Source: an uncultured Modestobacter sp. (GTDB lineage: Bacteria > Actinomycetota > Actinomycetes > Mycobacteriales > Geodermatophilaceae). From it: a DNA stretch of 64,000 bases. Both the position numbers and the translations under genes were made by a program. Of the stretch, positions 34,355-45,119 are shown piece by piece; the first letter of the stretch is position 1, and each line of letters begins with the position of its first letter. The stretch is from assembly GCF_947486615.1 (NCBI RefSeq), contig NZ_CANKUD010000010.1, forward strand, positions 112,522 to 176,521. The letters are read 5' to 3'. The notes under the pieces were generated by a model. It was not told the DNA's origin. It did not search any database and saw only the letters and a list, made by a program, of their open reading frames with translations.

Positions 34355-34995
34355 ATGGCCGCCGACCCGTACGCGGGCTTCCCCCCGGGCTTCTTCGACC
34401 GCGCCGACGACGGTCCGGACGCGCGGTTCTACGACCGGCCCGGCTGGTCACCCACATCGACGACGCGGCGATCGCCGCGGTCGGGGCGCTGTACGCCGAG
34501 CTGGGCATCGACGGGGCGGCGCCCCGGCCCACCCGCGTGCTGGACCTGATGTCGTCGTGGGTGTCGCACTTCCGCACCCCGCCGGCCGACCTGGTCGTGC
34601 TCGGCATGAACGCCGACGAGCTCGCGGCCAACCCCGCGGCCACGCAGCGGCTGGTGCACGACCTGAACGCCGACCCGACCATCCCGCTGCCCGACGACGA
34701 CGTCGACGCGGCCGTCTGCTGCGTGTCCATCGACTACCTCACCCGGCCGGTCGAGGTCCTGGCCGAGGTGGGCCGGGTGCTGCGCCCGGGCGGGGTGCTG
34801 GCGGTGACCTACTCGAACCGGTGCTTCCCGACCAAGGCCGTGCGCGGGTGGCTGGCCACCGACGACGAGCAGCACGGCGCCGTCATCGCCGAGCTGGTGC
34901 GCCGCAGCCGCCGGTTCACCGAGCCCACCGTCGAGCTGCGGACCCGGCCGGGGGTCGGCGACCCGCTCTACGCCGTCCTGGCCACCCGCGCCTGA
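34355..34995 (+). pseudogene. SAM-dependent methyltransferase-like gene with one frameshift
   Basis: The frame from ATG 34355 encodes MAADPYAGFPPGFFDRADDG and on to FYDRP, then turns into nonsense. Shifting by one base at about 34438-34445 continues smoothly as LVTHIDDAAIAAVGALYAEL, then VLDLMSSWVSHF and EVGRVLRPGGVLAVTYSNRC to a stop at 34995. Insertion of one C in the CCC run there would restore a protein of about 213 residues. VLDLMSS and LRPGG are methyltransferase-fold elements. It may be a real pseudogene or a sequencing error in a homopolymer. Confidence 0.8.
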
Positions 34996-35018
34996 GCCGG
35001 GCCGCCCGACCCGGCCGG

Positions 35019-37436
35019 CTAGGCCGTGACGCGCTCCACGTCGAAGACGCCGTCGACGTTGCGGACCGTCTGCAGCACCGCGCCCAGGTGTGCGGGGTCG
35101 GCCAGCTCGAAGGTGAACCGGCTGATCGCCACCCGGTCCCGGCTGGTCTGCACCGACGCGGACAGGATGTTGACCCGCTCGTCGGCGAGGGCCTTGGTGA
35201 CGTCGGAGAGCAGCCGGTGCCGGTCCAGCGCCTCCACCTGGATGGCGACCAGGAACACCGCACCGGGCTGCGAGGCCCAGTCGACCTCCACCAGTCGCTC
35301 GGGCTTGGTCTGCAGGTCGCCGGCGTTGGTGCAGTCGGTGCGGTGCACGCTGACGCCCCCGCCGCGGGTGACGAAGCCGAGGATGTCGTCCCCGGGCACC
35401 GGGGTGCAGCACTTGGCGAGCTTGGCCCACACGTCGTGCATGCCGTGCACCACGACGCCCGGGTCGCCGCTGGCGGTGCGGGCGATCGTGCGCTTGGTCG
35501 GGATCGCCGTCTCGGCGATGTCCTCGGTCGCGCCCTCGGAGCCGCCCAGGGCGATGAGCAGCTTCTCGACCAGCGAGTGCGCCGAGACCTGGTTCTCCCC
35601 CACCGCGGCGTACAGCGCGCTGACGTCGGGGTAGTGCAGGTCAGCGGCGAGCGTGGCCAGCTGCTCGCCGCCGAGCAGACGCTGCAGCGGCAGGCCGGCC
35701 TTGCGCATCGCCTTGGTGAGGGCGTCCTTGCCGGCCTCGACGGCGTCCTCGCGGCGCTCCTTGGTGAACCACTGCCGGATCTTGGTGCGCGCCCGGGAGC
35801 TGCCGACGAAGGACAGCCAGTCCTTGGACGGCGCCGCGGTGGGCGACCGGGAGGTGAAGACCTCCACCACGTCGCCGTTGGACAGCTTGCTGTCCAGGGA
35901 GACCAGGTTGCCGTTGACCCGGGCGCCGATGCACCGGTGCCCGACCTCGGTGTGCACCGCGTAGGCGAAGTCGACCGGGGTCGACTCCCCCGGCAGGCTG
36001 ATCACGTCGCCCTTGGGCGTGAAGACGAAGACCTCCTGCGGACCGAGGTCGTAGCGCAGCGTCTCCAGGAACTCGCCGGGCTCCTGCGCCTCGCGCTGCC
36101 AGTCCAGCAGCTGGCGCAGCCACAGCATGTCGTCGCCGGGCGCGCCCGGAGCCGGCACCAGCTCGGCCTTGCCGCCACCGGCCTTCGCCGCGGCCTTGGC
36201 CTTCTCCTTGTACTTCCAGTGCGCCGCGATGCCGTACTCCGCGGTGCGGTGCATCTCGTGGGTACGGATCTGCAACTCGACCGGCTTGCCCTGCGGGCCG
36301 ATCACCGTGGTGTGCAGCGACTGGTACATGTTGAACTTCGGCATCGCCACGAAGTCCTTGAAGCGGCCCGGTACCGGCTGCCAGTGGGCGTGCATGATGC
36401 CCAGCGCCGCGTACACGTCGCGTACCGACTCGACCAGGATCCGGATGCCGACCAGGTCCCAGATGTCGGTGAAGTCGCGGCCGCGGACGATCATCTTCTG
36501 GTAGATCGAGTAGTAGTGCTTCGGCCGGCCGGCGACCATCGCCTCGATCTTGGCCGACTTCAGCTGGTCGGTCACCGCCGAGGTGACCTCGGACAGGTAG
36601 GTGTCCCGGGACGGCGCCCGCTCGGCGACCAGCCGCACGATCTCGTCGTACCGCTTGGGGTAGAGCGTGGCGAACGCGAGGTCCTCCAGCTCCCACTTGA
36701 TGGTGTTCATGCCCAGCCGGTGGGCCAGCGGGGCGAGGATCTCCAGCGTCTCGCGCGCCTTCTTCTCCTGCTTCTCCGGCGGGAGGAAGCGCAGCGTGCG
36801 CATGTTGTGCAGCCGGTCGGCCAGCTTGATGACCAGCACCCGGGGGTCGCGGGACATCGCGACGATCATCTTGCGGATCGTCTCGGCCTGCGCACCGTCG
36901 CCGAACTTGACCTTGTCGATCTTGGTGACGCCGTCGACCAGGTGCGCGACCTCGGGGCCGAAGTCGGTCGTGATCGACTCCAGCGTGGTGCCGGTGTCCT
37001 CCACGGTGTCGTGCAGCAGCGCGGCGACCAGCGTGGTGGTGTCCATGCCCAGCCCGGCGAGCACGGTGGCCACCGCCAGCGGGTGGGTGATGTAGGGGTC
37101 ACCGCTCTTGCGCTTCTGCGCGGAGTGCGCCTCCTCCGCCACGTCGTAGGCCCGCTGCAGCAGCAGCAGGTCGGCCTTCGGGTGGCTCTGCCGGTGCAGT
37201 GCCGCCAACGGCTCGAGCACCGGGCGGATGCCGGTGGATCGCTGGCCGGCCACGATTCGGCGGGCCAGCCGGTCGCGCACCCGGCGGCGGGGCGCGGCGT
37301 CGTTCTCCCCGCCGGGCTCCGGTGCCACGTCGTCGGGACGACGGACGGCGGGCCGCTGCGGCAGCGTCACCCGCGGCGGCGCCTCCTCGACGGGGGGCGC
37401 GCCGGACGTCTGCGGTGCGACGACGTCAGAGGCCAC
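35019..37436 (-). CDS. relA: Bifunctional (p)ppGpp synthetase/hydrolase
   Basis: Controls the stringent response. 805 residues: HD hydrolase domain with intact HDTVED (His142-Asp143), synthetase domain (about 295-400) with RGRD at 318-321 and [14 protein letters not shown] domain (about 460-520), zinc-finger region with [10 protein letters not shown] and VHRTDC, and a C-terminal ACT domain. An RxKD-type basic loop is associated with bifunctional Rel rather than synthetase-only RelA; here Lys is replaced by Arg. GTG start at 37436. Follows secD-secF-apt as in other actinobacteria. Confidence 0.97.
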   Translation of the reverse strand: MASDVVAPQTSGAPPVEEAPPRVTLPQRPAVRRPDDVAPEPGGENDAAPRRRVRDRLARRIVAGQRSTGIRPVLEPLAALHRQSHPKADLLLLQRAYDVAEEAHSAQKRKSGDPYITHPLAVATVLAGLGMDTTTLVAALLHDTVEDTGTTLESITTDFGPEVAHLVDGVTKIDKVKFGDGAQAETIRKMIVAMSRDPRVLVIKLADRLHNMRTLRFLPPEKQEKKARETLEILAPLAHRLGMNTIKWELEDLAFATLYPKRYDEIVRLVAERAPSRDTYLSEVTSAVTDQLKSAKIEAMVAGRPKHYYSIYQKMIVRGRDFTDIWDLVGIRILVESVRDVYAALGIMHAHWQPVPGRFKDFVAMPKFNMYQSLHTTVIGPQGKPVELQIRTHEMHRTAEYGIAAHWKYKEKAKAAAKAGGGKAELVPAPGAPGDDMLWLRQLLDWQREAQEPGEFLETLRYDLGPQEVFVFTPKGDVISLPGESTPVDFAYAVHTEVGHRCIGARVNGNLVSLDSKLSNGDVVEVFTSRSPTAAPSKDWLSFVGSSRARTKIRQWFTKERREDAVEAGKDALTKAMRKAGLPLQRLLGGEQLATLAADLHYPDVSALYAAVGENQVSAHSLVEKLLIALGGSEGATEDIAETAIPTKRTIARTASGDPGVVVHGMHDVWAKLAKCCTPVPGDDILGFVTRGGGVSVHRTDCTNAGDLQTKPERLVEVDWASQPGAVFLVAIQVEALDRHRLLSDVTKALADERVNILSASVQTSRDRVAISRFTFELADPAHLGAVLQTVRNVDGVFDVERVTA

Positions 37437-37533
37437 GGGAGCTCCTGCACTGTTGAGGAGTGGATGACCCTCCCCATGCTAGCCGCGGCGCGGGGGAGAT
37501 CGCCGGGTGCGCTCACCCGGAGGGGGCTGGCGG

Positions 37534-38127
37534 TCAGGTGCGCCAGAGGGCGTGCACCGGGTGCGGGGCGATCCGCTCCCGGCCCCCCAGTCCCAGCAGC
37601 TCCACCACGACCGCGACCGACGTCACGATCCCGCCCAGCTGCTCCACCAGGGCGATCGCCGCCTGCAGCGTGCCGCCGGTGGCCAGCACGTCGTCGACCA
37701 CCAGCACCCGTTGCCCGGGCTCGATCGAGTCGGTGTGCAGCTCCAGGGTGGCGGCGCCGTACTCCAGGTCGTAGGAGGCCGACACGACCTCCCGCGGCAG
37801 CTTGCCGGCCTTGCGCACCGGGACGACGCCGGTGCCGGCGTCGAGGGCCACTGCGGCCCCGAGCAGGAAGCCACGGGCCTCGATGCCGGCGACCACGTCG
37901 AAGCCCGGCCCCCCGTTGGTGCCGCTGAGCGCCGCGGCCCGGGGGTCGACGTCGGCGGGCTCGGTGAGAGCGTCGACCACCCGGCGGAACGCGACCGGGT
38001 CGGCGAAGACCGGGGTGAGGTCGCGGAAGAGCACCCCCGGTTCGGGGAAGTCCGGGATCGTCACCGCGACCGTGGCGACCAGCTCGTCGATCGGCAGCTG
38101 GTCACCGCTCACCGGTGCGGTGGTCAC
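37534..38127 (-). CDS. apt: Adenine phosphoribosyltransferase
   Basis: Purine salvage: adenine plus PRPP to AMP. 197 residues. PRPP loop VLVVDDVLATGGT at about 141-153; GIEARGFLLGAA at about 82-93. GTG at 38127 overlaps the secF stop by 4 bp. A linker of Gly/Ala/Asn (about 64-76) is inserted before the core. Confidence 0.95.
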   Translation of the reverse strand: MTTAPVSGDQLPIDELVATVAVTIPDFPEPGVLFRDLTPVFADPVAFRRVVDALTEPADVDPRAAALSGTNGGPGFDVVAGIEARGFLLGAAVALDAGTGVVPVRKAGKLPREVVSASYDLEYGAATLELHTDSIEPGQRVLVVDDVLATGGTLQAAIALVEQLGGIVTSVAVVVELLGLGGRERIAPHPVHALWRT

Positions 38128-39623
38128 CGCCGCTTCCTGCCGGCCGGGCGCTGCGGGCGCTGGCCGGGCCGCGGAGCCGTCGTGCCACCGCCCACGGTGC
38201 GCTGGACCGACGCCGGCGACTCGACCTGGACGTCGGCCGCGGGCCGGTCCGGCAGGACCTCCGGCCGCTCGGCGACCGCGACCGTGGCACCGCGGGCGGC
38301 GCCGCGGGCCCGGCGTGCGCTGGCCACCGGGGCGTCGCCCCGGGTCGTGCCCTGTCGTGCCTCGGCGGAGCGCCGGGCCATGACCCGCTTGGCCAGCGCC
38401 TGGTTCTCCGGCTTGCGCTCCTCCAGTTCGGCCAGCACGGGCGTGGCCAGGAAGATCGAGCTGTAGGTGCCGGCGGCCAGGCCGACGAAGAGCACCAGCG
38501 CCAGGTCCTTGAGCGTGCCGGCACCGAGCAGCCCGGCGCCGACGAACAGCAGGCCGGCCACCGGCAGCAGCGCGATCACCGAGGTGTTGATCGAGCGCAT
38601 GAGGGTCTGGTTGACCGCCAGGCTCGCCGCCTCGCCGTAGGTGGACCGGGCGCTCTTGCCCAGGTCCTTGGTGTTCTCGTCCACCTTGTCGAACACCACG
38701 ACGGTGTCGTAGAGGGAGAAGCCCAGGATGGTCAGCAGGCCGATCACGGTCGAGGGCGTCACCTCGAACCCGATCAGCGCGTAGATGCCCGCCGTCACGA
38801 TGATGTCGTGCAGCAGGGCCACGATCGCGGCGATCGCCATCGTCGGCCGGAACCGCACCGCCAGGAAGAGCACGACGGCCACCAGGAAGACCGCCAGGGC
38901 GATCAGCGCCTGGTTGGTGACGTCCCCGCCCCAGTCGGCGCTGACCGACTGCGGGCTGACCTGGTCCGGGTCGATGCCGGCGGCCTCGGCGACCGCGGCC
39001 ACCACGGCGGTCTCGGCGTCGTTGTCCAGGGCCGCGGTGCGCACGAGCAGGGAATCGCCACCGACGACCTGGACGCTCGACACCTGGGCACCGGCGTCCT
39101 CGGCCGCCTGCCGGACGTCGGCCAGCTGCTCGCTGGTCGCCGGCAGCCGCAGGCTGTTGCCACCGGCGAACTCGATGCCGAAGTTGAATCCGCGGAACAC
39201 CATGGTCAGGGCACAGAGCAGCACCACGACCGCGGTCACCCGGAACCAGAACCGGCGCCGGGCGACCACGTCCAGGCCGACCTCGCCGTTGTAGAGCCGG
39301 GAGGCCAGCGACCCGCGCGCCGGTGCCCGGCGGCGGCCGTCGCCCGCCGCGGCCAGGCCGGCGTCGGCCAGGGCGTCGTCCCCGCTGCTGTCCGCGGCAG
39401 CCTGGTCGCGCACCCGCTGCTCGTCCACCTGCTCGTCGGCGTCGGTGCCCAGCGGCACCGCCGGCCCGTCGTCGGTGACCTGGTCCGCCCTGACCTGGTC
39501 GCCGGTCACCGAGTCGTCCGTGGCATCGCCGGCGGAGGTCCCGTCGGCGGTCACCTCGTCGACGGGGTGCTCGACCGGGTCCTGGTCGGGCCGGTCGGCT
39601 GCGCTGCGGTCGCGCGGGGTCAT
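38124..39623 (-). CDS. secF: Protein translocase subunit SecF
   Basis: Six-helix membrane partner of SecD that uses the proton gradient to help secretion. 499 residues, longer than usual because of an acidic Asp/Thr-rich cytoplasmic N-terminal extension of about 110 residues and a basic C-terminal tail of about 110. Signature segments: FNFGIEFAGGNSLRL after the first helix and GFSLYDTVVVFDKVDEN in the membrane core. Overlaps secD and apt by 4 bp. Confidence 0.95.
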   Translation of the reverse strand: MTPRDRSAADRPDQDPVEHPVDEVTADGTSAGDATDDSVTGDQVRADQVTDDGPAVPLGTDADEQVDEQRVRDQAAADSSGDDALADAGLAAAGDGRRRAPARGSLASRLYNGEVGLDVVARRRFWFRVTAVVVLLCALTMVFRGFNFGIEFAGGNSLRLPATSEQLADVRQAAEDAGAQVSSVQVVGGDSLLVRTAALDNDAETAVVAAVAEAAGIDPDQVSPQSVSADWGGDVTNQALIALAVFLVAVVLFLAVRFRPTMAIAAIVALLHDIIVTAGIYALIGFEVTPSTVIGLLTILGFSLYDTVVVFDKVDENTKDLGKSARSTYGEAASLAVNQTLMRSINTSVIALLPVAGLLFVGAGLLGAGTLKDLALVLFVGLAAGTYSSIFLATPVLAELEERKPENQALAKRVMARRSAEARQGTTRGDAPVASARRARGAARGATVAVAERPEVLPDRPAADVQVESPASVQRTVGGGTTAPRPGQRPQRPAGRKRR

Positions 39624-41320
39624 CGGTTGCTCCCGTTCGTGCTGGTGCTGCCCGTGCCGGCGCCGACCAGCTCGCGCTCGGCCCGGGCCGGTGCGGCCGG
39701 CCGGCGGCTGTGCTGGACCTGGCCCAGGCCGGAGAAGCGGTTGCTGCCGAAGCTCTTGACCCGGCTCAGCACCGCCATGAGCGGGTGGGTGAACAGGAAG
39801 ACCACGATCAGGTCCAGCACGGTCGACAGGCCCAGGGTGAAGGCGAAGCCCTTCACGTCACCGATCGCGAGCCAGTAGAGGATCGCCGCGGCCAGGAAGC
39901 TGACGGCGTCCGCGGACAGGATCGTGCGCCGGGCCCGGACCCAGGCCCGGGGGGTGGCGCTGCGCAGGCTGCGCCCCTCCCGGACCTCGTCCTTGAGCCG
40001 CTCGAAGTAGACGACGAAGGAGTCGGCCGTGATGCCGATCGAGACGATGAACCCGGCGATGCCGGCCAGGCTGAGGGCGAAGCCGATCTCCCGGCCCAGC
40101 AGCACCAGGGCGGCGTAGACGACCACCGCCGACAGCGCGAGGCTGGCGATCATCACCAGGCCCAGCAGCCGGTAGTAGAGCAGCGCGTAGAGGAAGACCA
40201 GCGCGACGCCGATGGCGCCGGCGATGAGCCCGGCGCGCAGCTGCTCGTCGCCCACCTCCGTGGTGATCGTCTGCGCGGTGGCCTGCTCGAAGGTCAGCGG
40301 CAGGGCCCCGTACTTCAGCTGGTTGGCCAGCTCCGTCGCCGACGTCTGGTCGAAGCTGCCGGAGATCTGGGTGGTGCCACCGGCGATCGCCGAGTTGATC
40401 CGCGGCGCGGAGACCACCCGGCCGTCCAGCGTGATCGCCACGCTGTTGCCGACGTTGGCGGTGGTGTAGTCGGCCCACGCGGTGGAACCGGCGTTGGTGA
40501 AGTCCAGGTCCACGACCCACTCACCGGTGCCCTGCGCGGTGCCGGCGGTGGCGTCGGAGACGTCGGTGCCCTCGATCACGGCCGGGCCGAGCAGGAACTT
40601 GGCCGTCCCGTCGTCGGAGCACGCGGCGATGTAGGACTCGGGGCGGTCGACCTCGGTGGAGGTCGTGTCGCAGGTGAGGGTCGCGTACTCCGCGGCCGCC
40701 TCCTCCTGGGTGACCGCCGGGGCGTCCGCGTCGGCGACCGCGGGGTCGCTGACCGCACCGCTGCCCGTCGCGGCCGGCGGGGTGGTCTCCGCTGCGCCGT
40801 CCGTCGGCGCCGCCGAGGTGGCGGCAGGGTCGGTCACGGCAGGGTCGGTCACGGCAGGGTCGGTCGCGGCAGGGTCGGTCGCGGCAGGGTCGGTCGCCTC
40901 GGCGCCGTCCGTGGGTGCGGCGGACTCGGTGGCGGCCGGGGTTGCTGCCTCGGGTCCGACCAGCACCGGCCGGAACCGCAGCTGGGCCGTCGCGCCCAGC
41001 TCCCGGGCCCGCTCGCCGTTGTCACCGGGGACCGAGATGACGATGTTGCTGTCGCCCTCGGTGACGACCTCGGCCTCGCTGACCCCGAGCCCGTTCACCC
41101 GCTGCTCGATGATCTGCCGGGCGAGCTCGAGGTCCTCGGGGTCGGGGGCCTGACCGTCCGGGGTGCGGGCGGTGAGCGTGACCGTCGTGCCGCCCTGGAG
41201 GTCCAGGCCCAGCTGGGGGGTGCGCGTGTCACCGGTGAAGAACACCAGCGCGTACAGCGCCGCGACGATCAGGAGGAAGGCGGCGAAGTAGCGCCGCGCG
41301 GGGAGCTGGCGGGCGGCCAT
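39620..41320 (-). CDS. secD: Protein translocase subunit SecD
   Basis: Polytopic RND-type translocase subunit. 566 residues. First helix at about 10-28, then LGLDLQGGTTVTL and the large external P1 domain, which holds a low-complexity Ala/Thr/Asp/Pro insertion (about 115-195) with five pentapeptide repeats. The membrane core has GIAGFIVSIGITADSFVVYFE (motif D5-like) with the membrane Asp. The C-terminus is Ser/Thr/Gly-rich. Forms one operon with yajC, secF, apt and relA. Confidence 0.95.
   Translation of the reverse strand: MAARQLPARRYFAAFLLIVAALYALVFFTGDTRTPQLGLDLQGGTTVTLTARTPDGQAPDPEDLELARQIIEQRVNGLGVSEAEVVTEGDSNIVISVPGDNGERARELGATAQLRFRPVLVGPEAATPAATESAAPTDGAEATDPAATDPAATDPAVTDPAVTDPAATSAAPTDGAAETTPPAATGSGAVSDPAVADADAPAVTQEEAAAEYATLTCDTTSTEVDRPESYIAACSDDGTAKFLLGPAVIEGTDVSDATAGTAQGTGEWVVDLDFTNAGSTAWADYTTANVGNSVAITLDGRVVSAPRINSAIAGGTTQISGSFDQTSATELANQLKYGALPLTFEQATAQTITTEVGDEQLRAGLIAGAIGVALVFLYALLYYRLLGLVMIASLALSAVVVYAALVLLGREIGFALSLAGIAGFIVSIGITADSFVVYFERLKDEVREGRSLRSATPRAWVRARRTILSADAVSFLAAAILYWLAIGDVKGFAFTLGLSTVLDLIVVFLFTHPLMAVLSRVKSFGSNRFSGLGQVQHSRRPAAPARAERELVGAGTGSTSTNGSNR
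40821..40895 (-). repeat. Five tandem 15-bp units inside secD
   Basis: Five near-identical units of type GCGGCAGGGTCGGTC (plus strand) encode TDPAA/TDPAV pentapeptides at about residues 142-166, in the external loop of SecD. In frame, so copy-number change is tolerated. Confidence 0.93.
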
Positions 41321-41334
41321 GCGGGGTACCCGGC

Positions 41335-41688
41335 TCAGCGCGCGCGGTCGGTGGGGCCGCCGTCGCCGTCGACGGTGCCCTCGACGGTGCCCGTGGCGCC
41401 GGTGCTGCCCTGGGGACCGACGGTGCCGGCGGGCTGGCGGACCTCCATCACGGCCGGGCGGGCCACGGTGACCACCACGCCGGGGGCGACCTCGAGGCCG
41501 ATGGTGCCCTCACCCAGGGAGGCGACCGTGCCGTGGATGCCACTGGTCAGCATCACCGGGGTGCCGACGGTCAGCGACTCCTGCAGCGCCGCGGCGTTGG
41601 CCTGCATCTTCTTCCGCTGCCGGGCCGGCAGCACGATGAGCAGGGCGAACGCCAGGACGAGCAGGATCAACGGGAAGAACTGTTCCAC
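41335..41688 (-). CDS. yajC: Preprotein translocase subunit YajC
   Basis: 117 residues with one N-terminal membrane helix (about 4-22) followed by RQRKKMQANAAALQESL and a small beta domain with VMLTSGIHGTVASLGEG. Accessory subunit of SecDF. Sits 14 bp upstream of secD. C-terminal ~30 residues are Gly/Thr-rich. Confidence 0.93.
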   Translation of the reverse strand: MEQFFPLILLVLAFALLIVLPARQRKKMQANAAALQESLTVGTPVMLTSGIHGTVASLGEGTIGLEVAPGVVVTVARPAVMEVRQPAGTVGPQGSTGATGTVEGTVDGDGGPTDRAR

Positions 41689-41699
41689 GACTGGTGAGC

Positions 41700-41842
41700 C
41701 TCTCTACCGCGACAGGTCGCGCGGTGGGTGCGACCCGGGGTCGGGCCGCTCGGGTACATCGGCGCCGGCGCACTCCGCGCGCACGGAGTGGCTCCGGGGC
41801 GAGGCGCCCCGGCCGCAGCCGGGTTGCGCGCCAGCGCGCAGG
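41700..41842 (-). terminator. Hairpin-rich interval between ruvB and yajC
   Basis: Three inverted repeats lie in this 150-bp gap: TGCGCGC/GCGCGCA (41825-41841), GGGGCG/CGCCCC (41797-41812) and CACTCCG/CGGAGTG (41776-41792). Together they probably terminate the ruvC-ruvA-ruvB transcript before the yajC-sec operon. No reading frame here looks coding. Confidence 0.55.
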
Positions 41843-41845
41843 AGT

Positions 41846-42973
41846 CTAGGCGTCGAAGAGCGTCTGTGACGAAGCCCCGTCCAGCGGCGGGTCGGCCGTG
41901 CCCCCACTGAGAGGGAGGCCACCGCGCGGCACCGGGTGGCCCAGGTGCCGGAACGCCGCCTCCGTGGCGACCCGGCCACGGGGGGTGCGGGCCAGCAACC
42001 CGGCGCGCACCAGGAAGGGCTCGCAGACCTCCTCGACGGTGTGCGGCTCCTCCCCCACGGCCACCGCGAGGGTGGCCACACCGACCGGGCCGCCGCCGAA
42101 CTTGGTCACCAGCGCGTCGAGCACCGAGCGGTCCAGCCGGTCCAGGCCCAGGTCGTCGACGTCGTAGAGGGCCAGGGCCGCCCGGGCCACCTCGAGGGTG
42201 ACCCGGCCGTCGGCGCGCACCTCGGCGAAGTCGCGCACCCGGCGGAGCAGCCGGTTGGCGATCCGCGGCGTGCCCCGGGAGCGCCCGGCGATCTCCGCCG
42301 ACCCCTCCGGTGAGAGCTCCACGCCGAGCAGGTCGGCGCTGCGGGCCAGCACCCGCTGCAGGTCGGCCGTCTCGTAGAACTCCATCTGCCCGACGAAGCC
42401 GAACCGGTCGCGCAGCGGCCCGGTCAGCAGGCCGGCGCGGGTGGTGGCACCGACCAGGGTGAACGGGTTGATCTCCAACGGGATGGCGGTCGCGCCGGGG
42501 CCCTTGCCGACGACGACGTCGACCCGGAAGTCCTCCATGGCCATGTACAGCAGCTCTTCGGCCGGACGGGCGATGCGGTGGATCTCGTCGATGAACAGGA
42601 CGTCGCCGTGCGCGAGGTTGGACAGCATCGCGGCCAGGTCGCCCGAGCGCTCGATCGCCGGGCCGCTGGTGATCTTGACCGAGGTGCCCAGCTCCGAGCC
42701 GATGATCAGCGCCAGGCTGGTCTTGCCCAGCCCGGGCGGGCCGGACAGCAGCACGTGGTCCGGCGGCCGCCCGCGCCGCTTGGCGCCCTCGAGGACCAGG
42801 TCCAGCTGCCGGGCCACCTTCGGCTGACCGATGAAGTCACCCAGCGAGTGCGGCCGGAGCGCGGACTCGACCACCCGCTCCTCGTCCCCGGCCCGCGGGT
42901 CCACCGCGTCGTCGGGGAACCGGCCGGGTCCGGCGTCGGCGGCGGACAGGCCCCGGTCGAACGGGCCGCTCAC
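41846..42973 (-). CDS. ruvB: Holliday junction branch migration helicase RuvB
   Basis: AAA+ motor, 375 residues. Walker [10 protein letters not shown] at about 78-86, Walker B LFIDEIHR, sensor LVGATTRAG, arginine finger RDRFG and the C-terminal winged helix with KFGGGPVG. N-terminal 35 and C-terminal ~35 residues are variable. ATG 42973 overlaps the ruvA stop by 4 bp. Confidence 0.97.
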   Translation of the reverse strand: MSGPFDRGLSAADAGPGRFPDDAVDPRAGDEERVVESALRPHSLGDFIGQPKVARQLDLVLEGAKRRGRPPDHVLLSGPPGLGKTSLALIIGSELGTSVKITSGPAIERSGDLAAMLSNLAHGDVLFIDEIHRIARPAEELLYMAMEDFRVDVVVGKGPGATAIPLEINPFTLVGATTRAGLLTGPLRDRFGFVGQMEFYETADLQRVLARSADLLGVELSPEGSAEIAGRSRGTPRIANRLLRRVRDFAEVRADGRVTLEVARAALALYDVDDLGLDRLDRSVLDALVTKFGGGPVGVATLAVAVGEEPHTVEEVCEPFLVRAGLLARTPRGRVATEAAFRHLGHPVPRGGLPLSGGTADPPLDGASSQTLFDA

Positions 42974-43605
42974 GACCGGCCCAGCATCTGCAGCGCCTGC
43001 CGCAGCAGCAGCGCCACCTGGACGCCGCCGTCCGCGGCCTGCTGCTCGGCCACCGGCTCGAGGGCGGCCAGCGCGGACTCTGCCTCCCGACTGCTCCAGC
43101 CCAGCCCGACCAGGGCGGAGGTGAGCTGGTCACGCCAGGGCGCCACCGGGGTCACCGCGGGCAGCCCGGGGGTCGCCGGGCCGTCCAGCTGGGTGTCGGT
43201 GGCCGTGGTGCCGAGCCGGTCCCGCAGCTCCAGCACCAGCCGCTCGGCGCCCTTCTTGCCGATCCCGGGCACCTGCATCAGCGCCTTGAGGTCGCCCATG
43301 GATACGGCGCGGCGCACCTCGCGGGGCGGGTGGATCGCCAGCACCGCCTGGGCCAGCCGGGGGCCGACCCCGTTCGCGGTCTGCAGCAGCTCGAACAGCT
43401 GCCGCTCGTCGTCGTCGGCGAAGCCGTAGAGCGTCAGCGAGTCCTCGCGGACCACCAGGCTGGTCGACAGCCGGGCCGGCTCCCCCACCGTCAGCCGGGC
43501 GATCGTGCCCGGGGTGCACTGCACGGAGAGCCCGACGCCGCCGACCTCGACGACCGCGCCGTCGGGGGACACCGCCGCCACCCGGCCGTTCACGCTGGCG
43601 ATCAC
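42970..43605 (-). CDS. ruvA: Holliday junction branch migration protein RuvA
   Basis: 211 residues: OB domain (about 1-62), double helix-hairpin-helix domain with [18 protein letters not shown] and [18 protein letters not shown], and a C-terminal RuvB-contact domain (about 155-211). Tetramer that targets RuvB to junctions. Between ruvC and ruvB as expected. Confidence 0.96.
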   Translation of the reverse strand: MIASVNGRVAAVSPDGAVVEVGGVGLSVQCTPGTIARLTVGEPARLSTSLVVREDSLTLYGFADDDERQLFELLQTANGVGPRLAQAVLAIHPPREVRRAVSMGDLKALMQVPGIGKKGAERLVLELRDRLGTTATDTQLDGPATPGLPAVTPVAPWRDQLTSALVGLGWSSREAESALAALEPVAEQQAADGGVQVALLLRQALQMLGRS

Positions 43606-43645
43606 GGTGCCACTCCTGTCGGTCGGTGCGGGGAGACGGTGGTGC

Positions 43646-44212
43646 TCATCGGGAGATGCCGGTCCAGCGCGGCAGGGTGGTGCTGCGCACCGGCGCGCCG
43701 ATCCCGCCGGCCAGGGCCGCGACCCGCAGCCTGGCCTGCGCCGGTGCCCGCCACACGTGGCAGACGGCCAGCGCGAGGGCGTCGGCGGCGTCGGCCGGCT
43801 TGGGTGCGGTGGCCAGGCCCAGGACCCGGGTGACCATCAGCGTGACCTGTTCCTTGTCGGCGCGGCCGTTGCCGGAGATCGCGGCCTTCACCTCGCTCGG
43901 CGTGTGCCAGGCCACCGGCAGGTCGGCCTGCGCCGCGGCCAGCGCAGCGACCCCGGCTGCCTGGGCGGTGCCGGTCGCCGTCCCCTTGTTGTTCTGGGTG
44001 AACACCCGCTCGATGGCCACCGCCGCCGGCCGGTGCTCCCGGAGCAGGGCGGTCACCGCGGTGTGCACCTCCAGCAGCCGCAGTTCCAGGTCGAGTTCGG
44101 GCGAGGTGCGGACGACGCCCACGCCGATCGCCGTGGGCCGCGCCCCGGGACGCCCCTCGACCACACCCCACCCGCACCGGGTCAGGCCCGGGTCGATGCC
44201 GAGCACCCGCAT
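43646..44212 (-). CDS. ruvC: Holliday junction resolvase RuvC
   Basis: Endonuclease, 188 residues. Catalytic acids Asp7 (GIDPG), Glu68 (AIERVF), Asp141 and Asp144 (KPADAADAL). I start at ATG 44212 because it gives the family N-terminus MRVLGIDPG and has GGAGG upstream; an in-frame ATG at 44239 would add nine residues. First gene of ruvCAB. Confidence 0.95.
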   Translation of the reverse strand: MRVLGIDPGLTRCGWGVVEGRPGARPTAIGVGVVRTSPELDLELRLLEVHTAVTALLREHRPAAVAIERVFTQNNKGTATGTAQAAGVAALAAAQADLPVAWHTPSEVKAAISGNGRADKEQVTLMVTRVLGLATAPKPADAADALALAVCHVWRAPAQARLRVAALAGGIGAPVRSTTLPRWTGISR

Positions 44213-44310
44213 GAGACCTCCACCGATCGGCGCGAACACCTGTTCGAACCAACGCTAACCGGCGATCGGTGTCCCGCCGAGCCCGACACGCAGGTGACGT
44301 GCCGGAGCGG

Positions 44311-44361
44311 CCCCCTCGCAGGGCCCCGCCACGAGCCTGCGAGTGGTGGGGGGCGAGGGGG
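44311..44361 (-). terminator. Hairpin at the end of the pdxS-pdxT-yebC run
   Basis: CCCCCTCGC (44311-44319) pairs with GCGAGGGGG (44353-44361), and inner CCCC/GGGG pairs extend the stem. It lies just after the yebC stop on the minus strand and before ruvC. Confidence 0.6.
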
Positions 44362-44366
44362 TCCTT

Positions 44367-45115
<749 letters not shown>

Positions 45116-45119
<4 letters not shown>

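Noticed and set aside
34557..37928. 1123-residue open frame opposite relA
   Set aside because: Antisense shadow; composition is Arg/Gly/Val-rich with no family signature.
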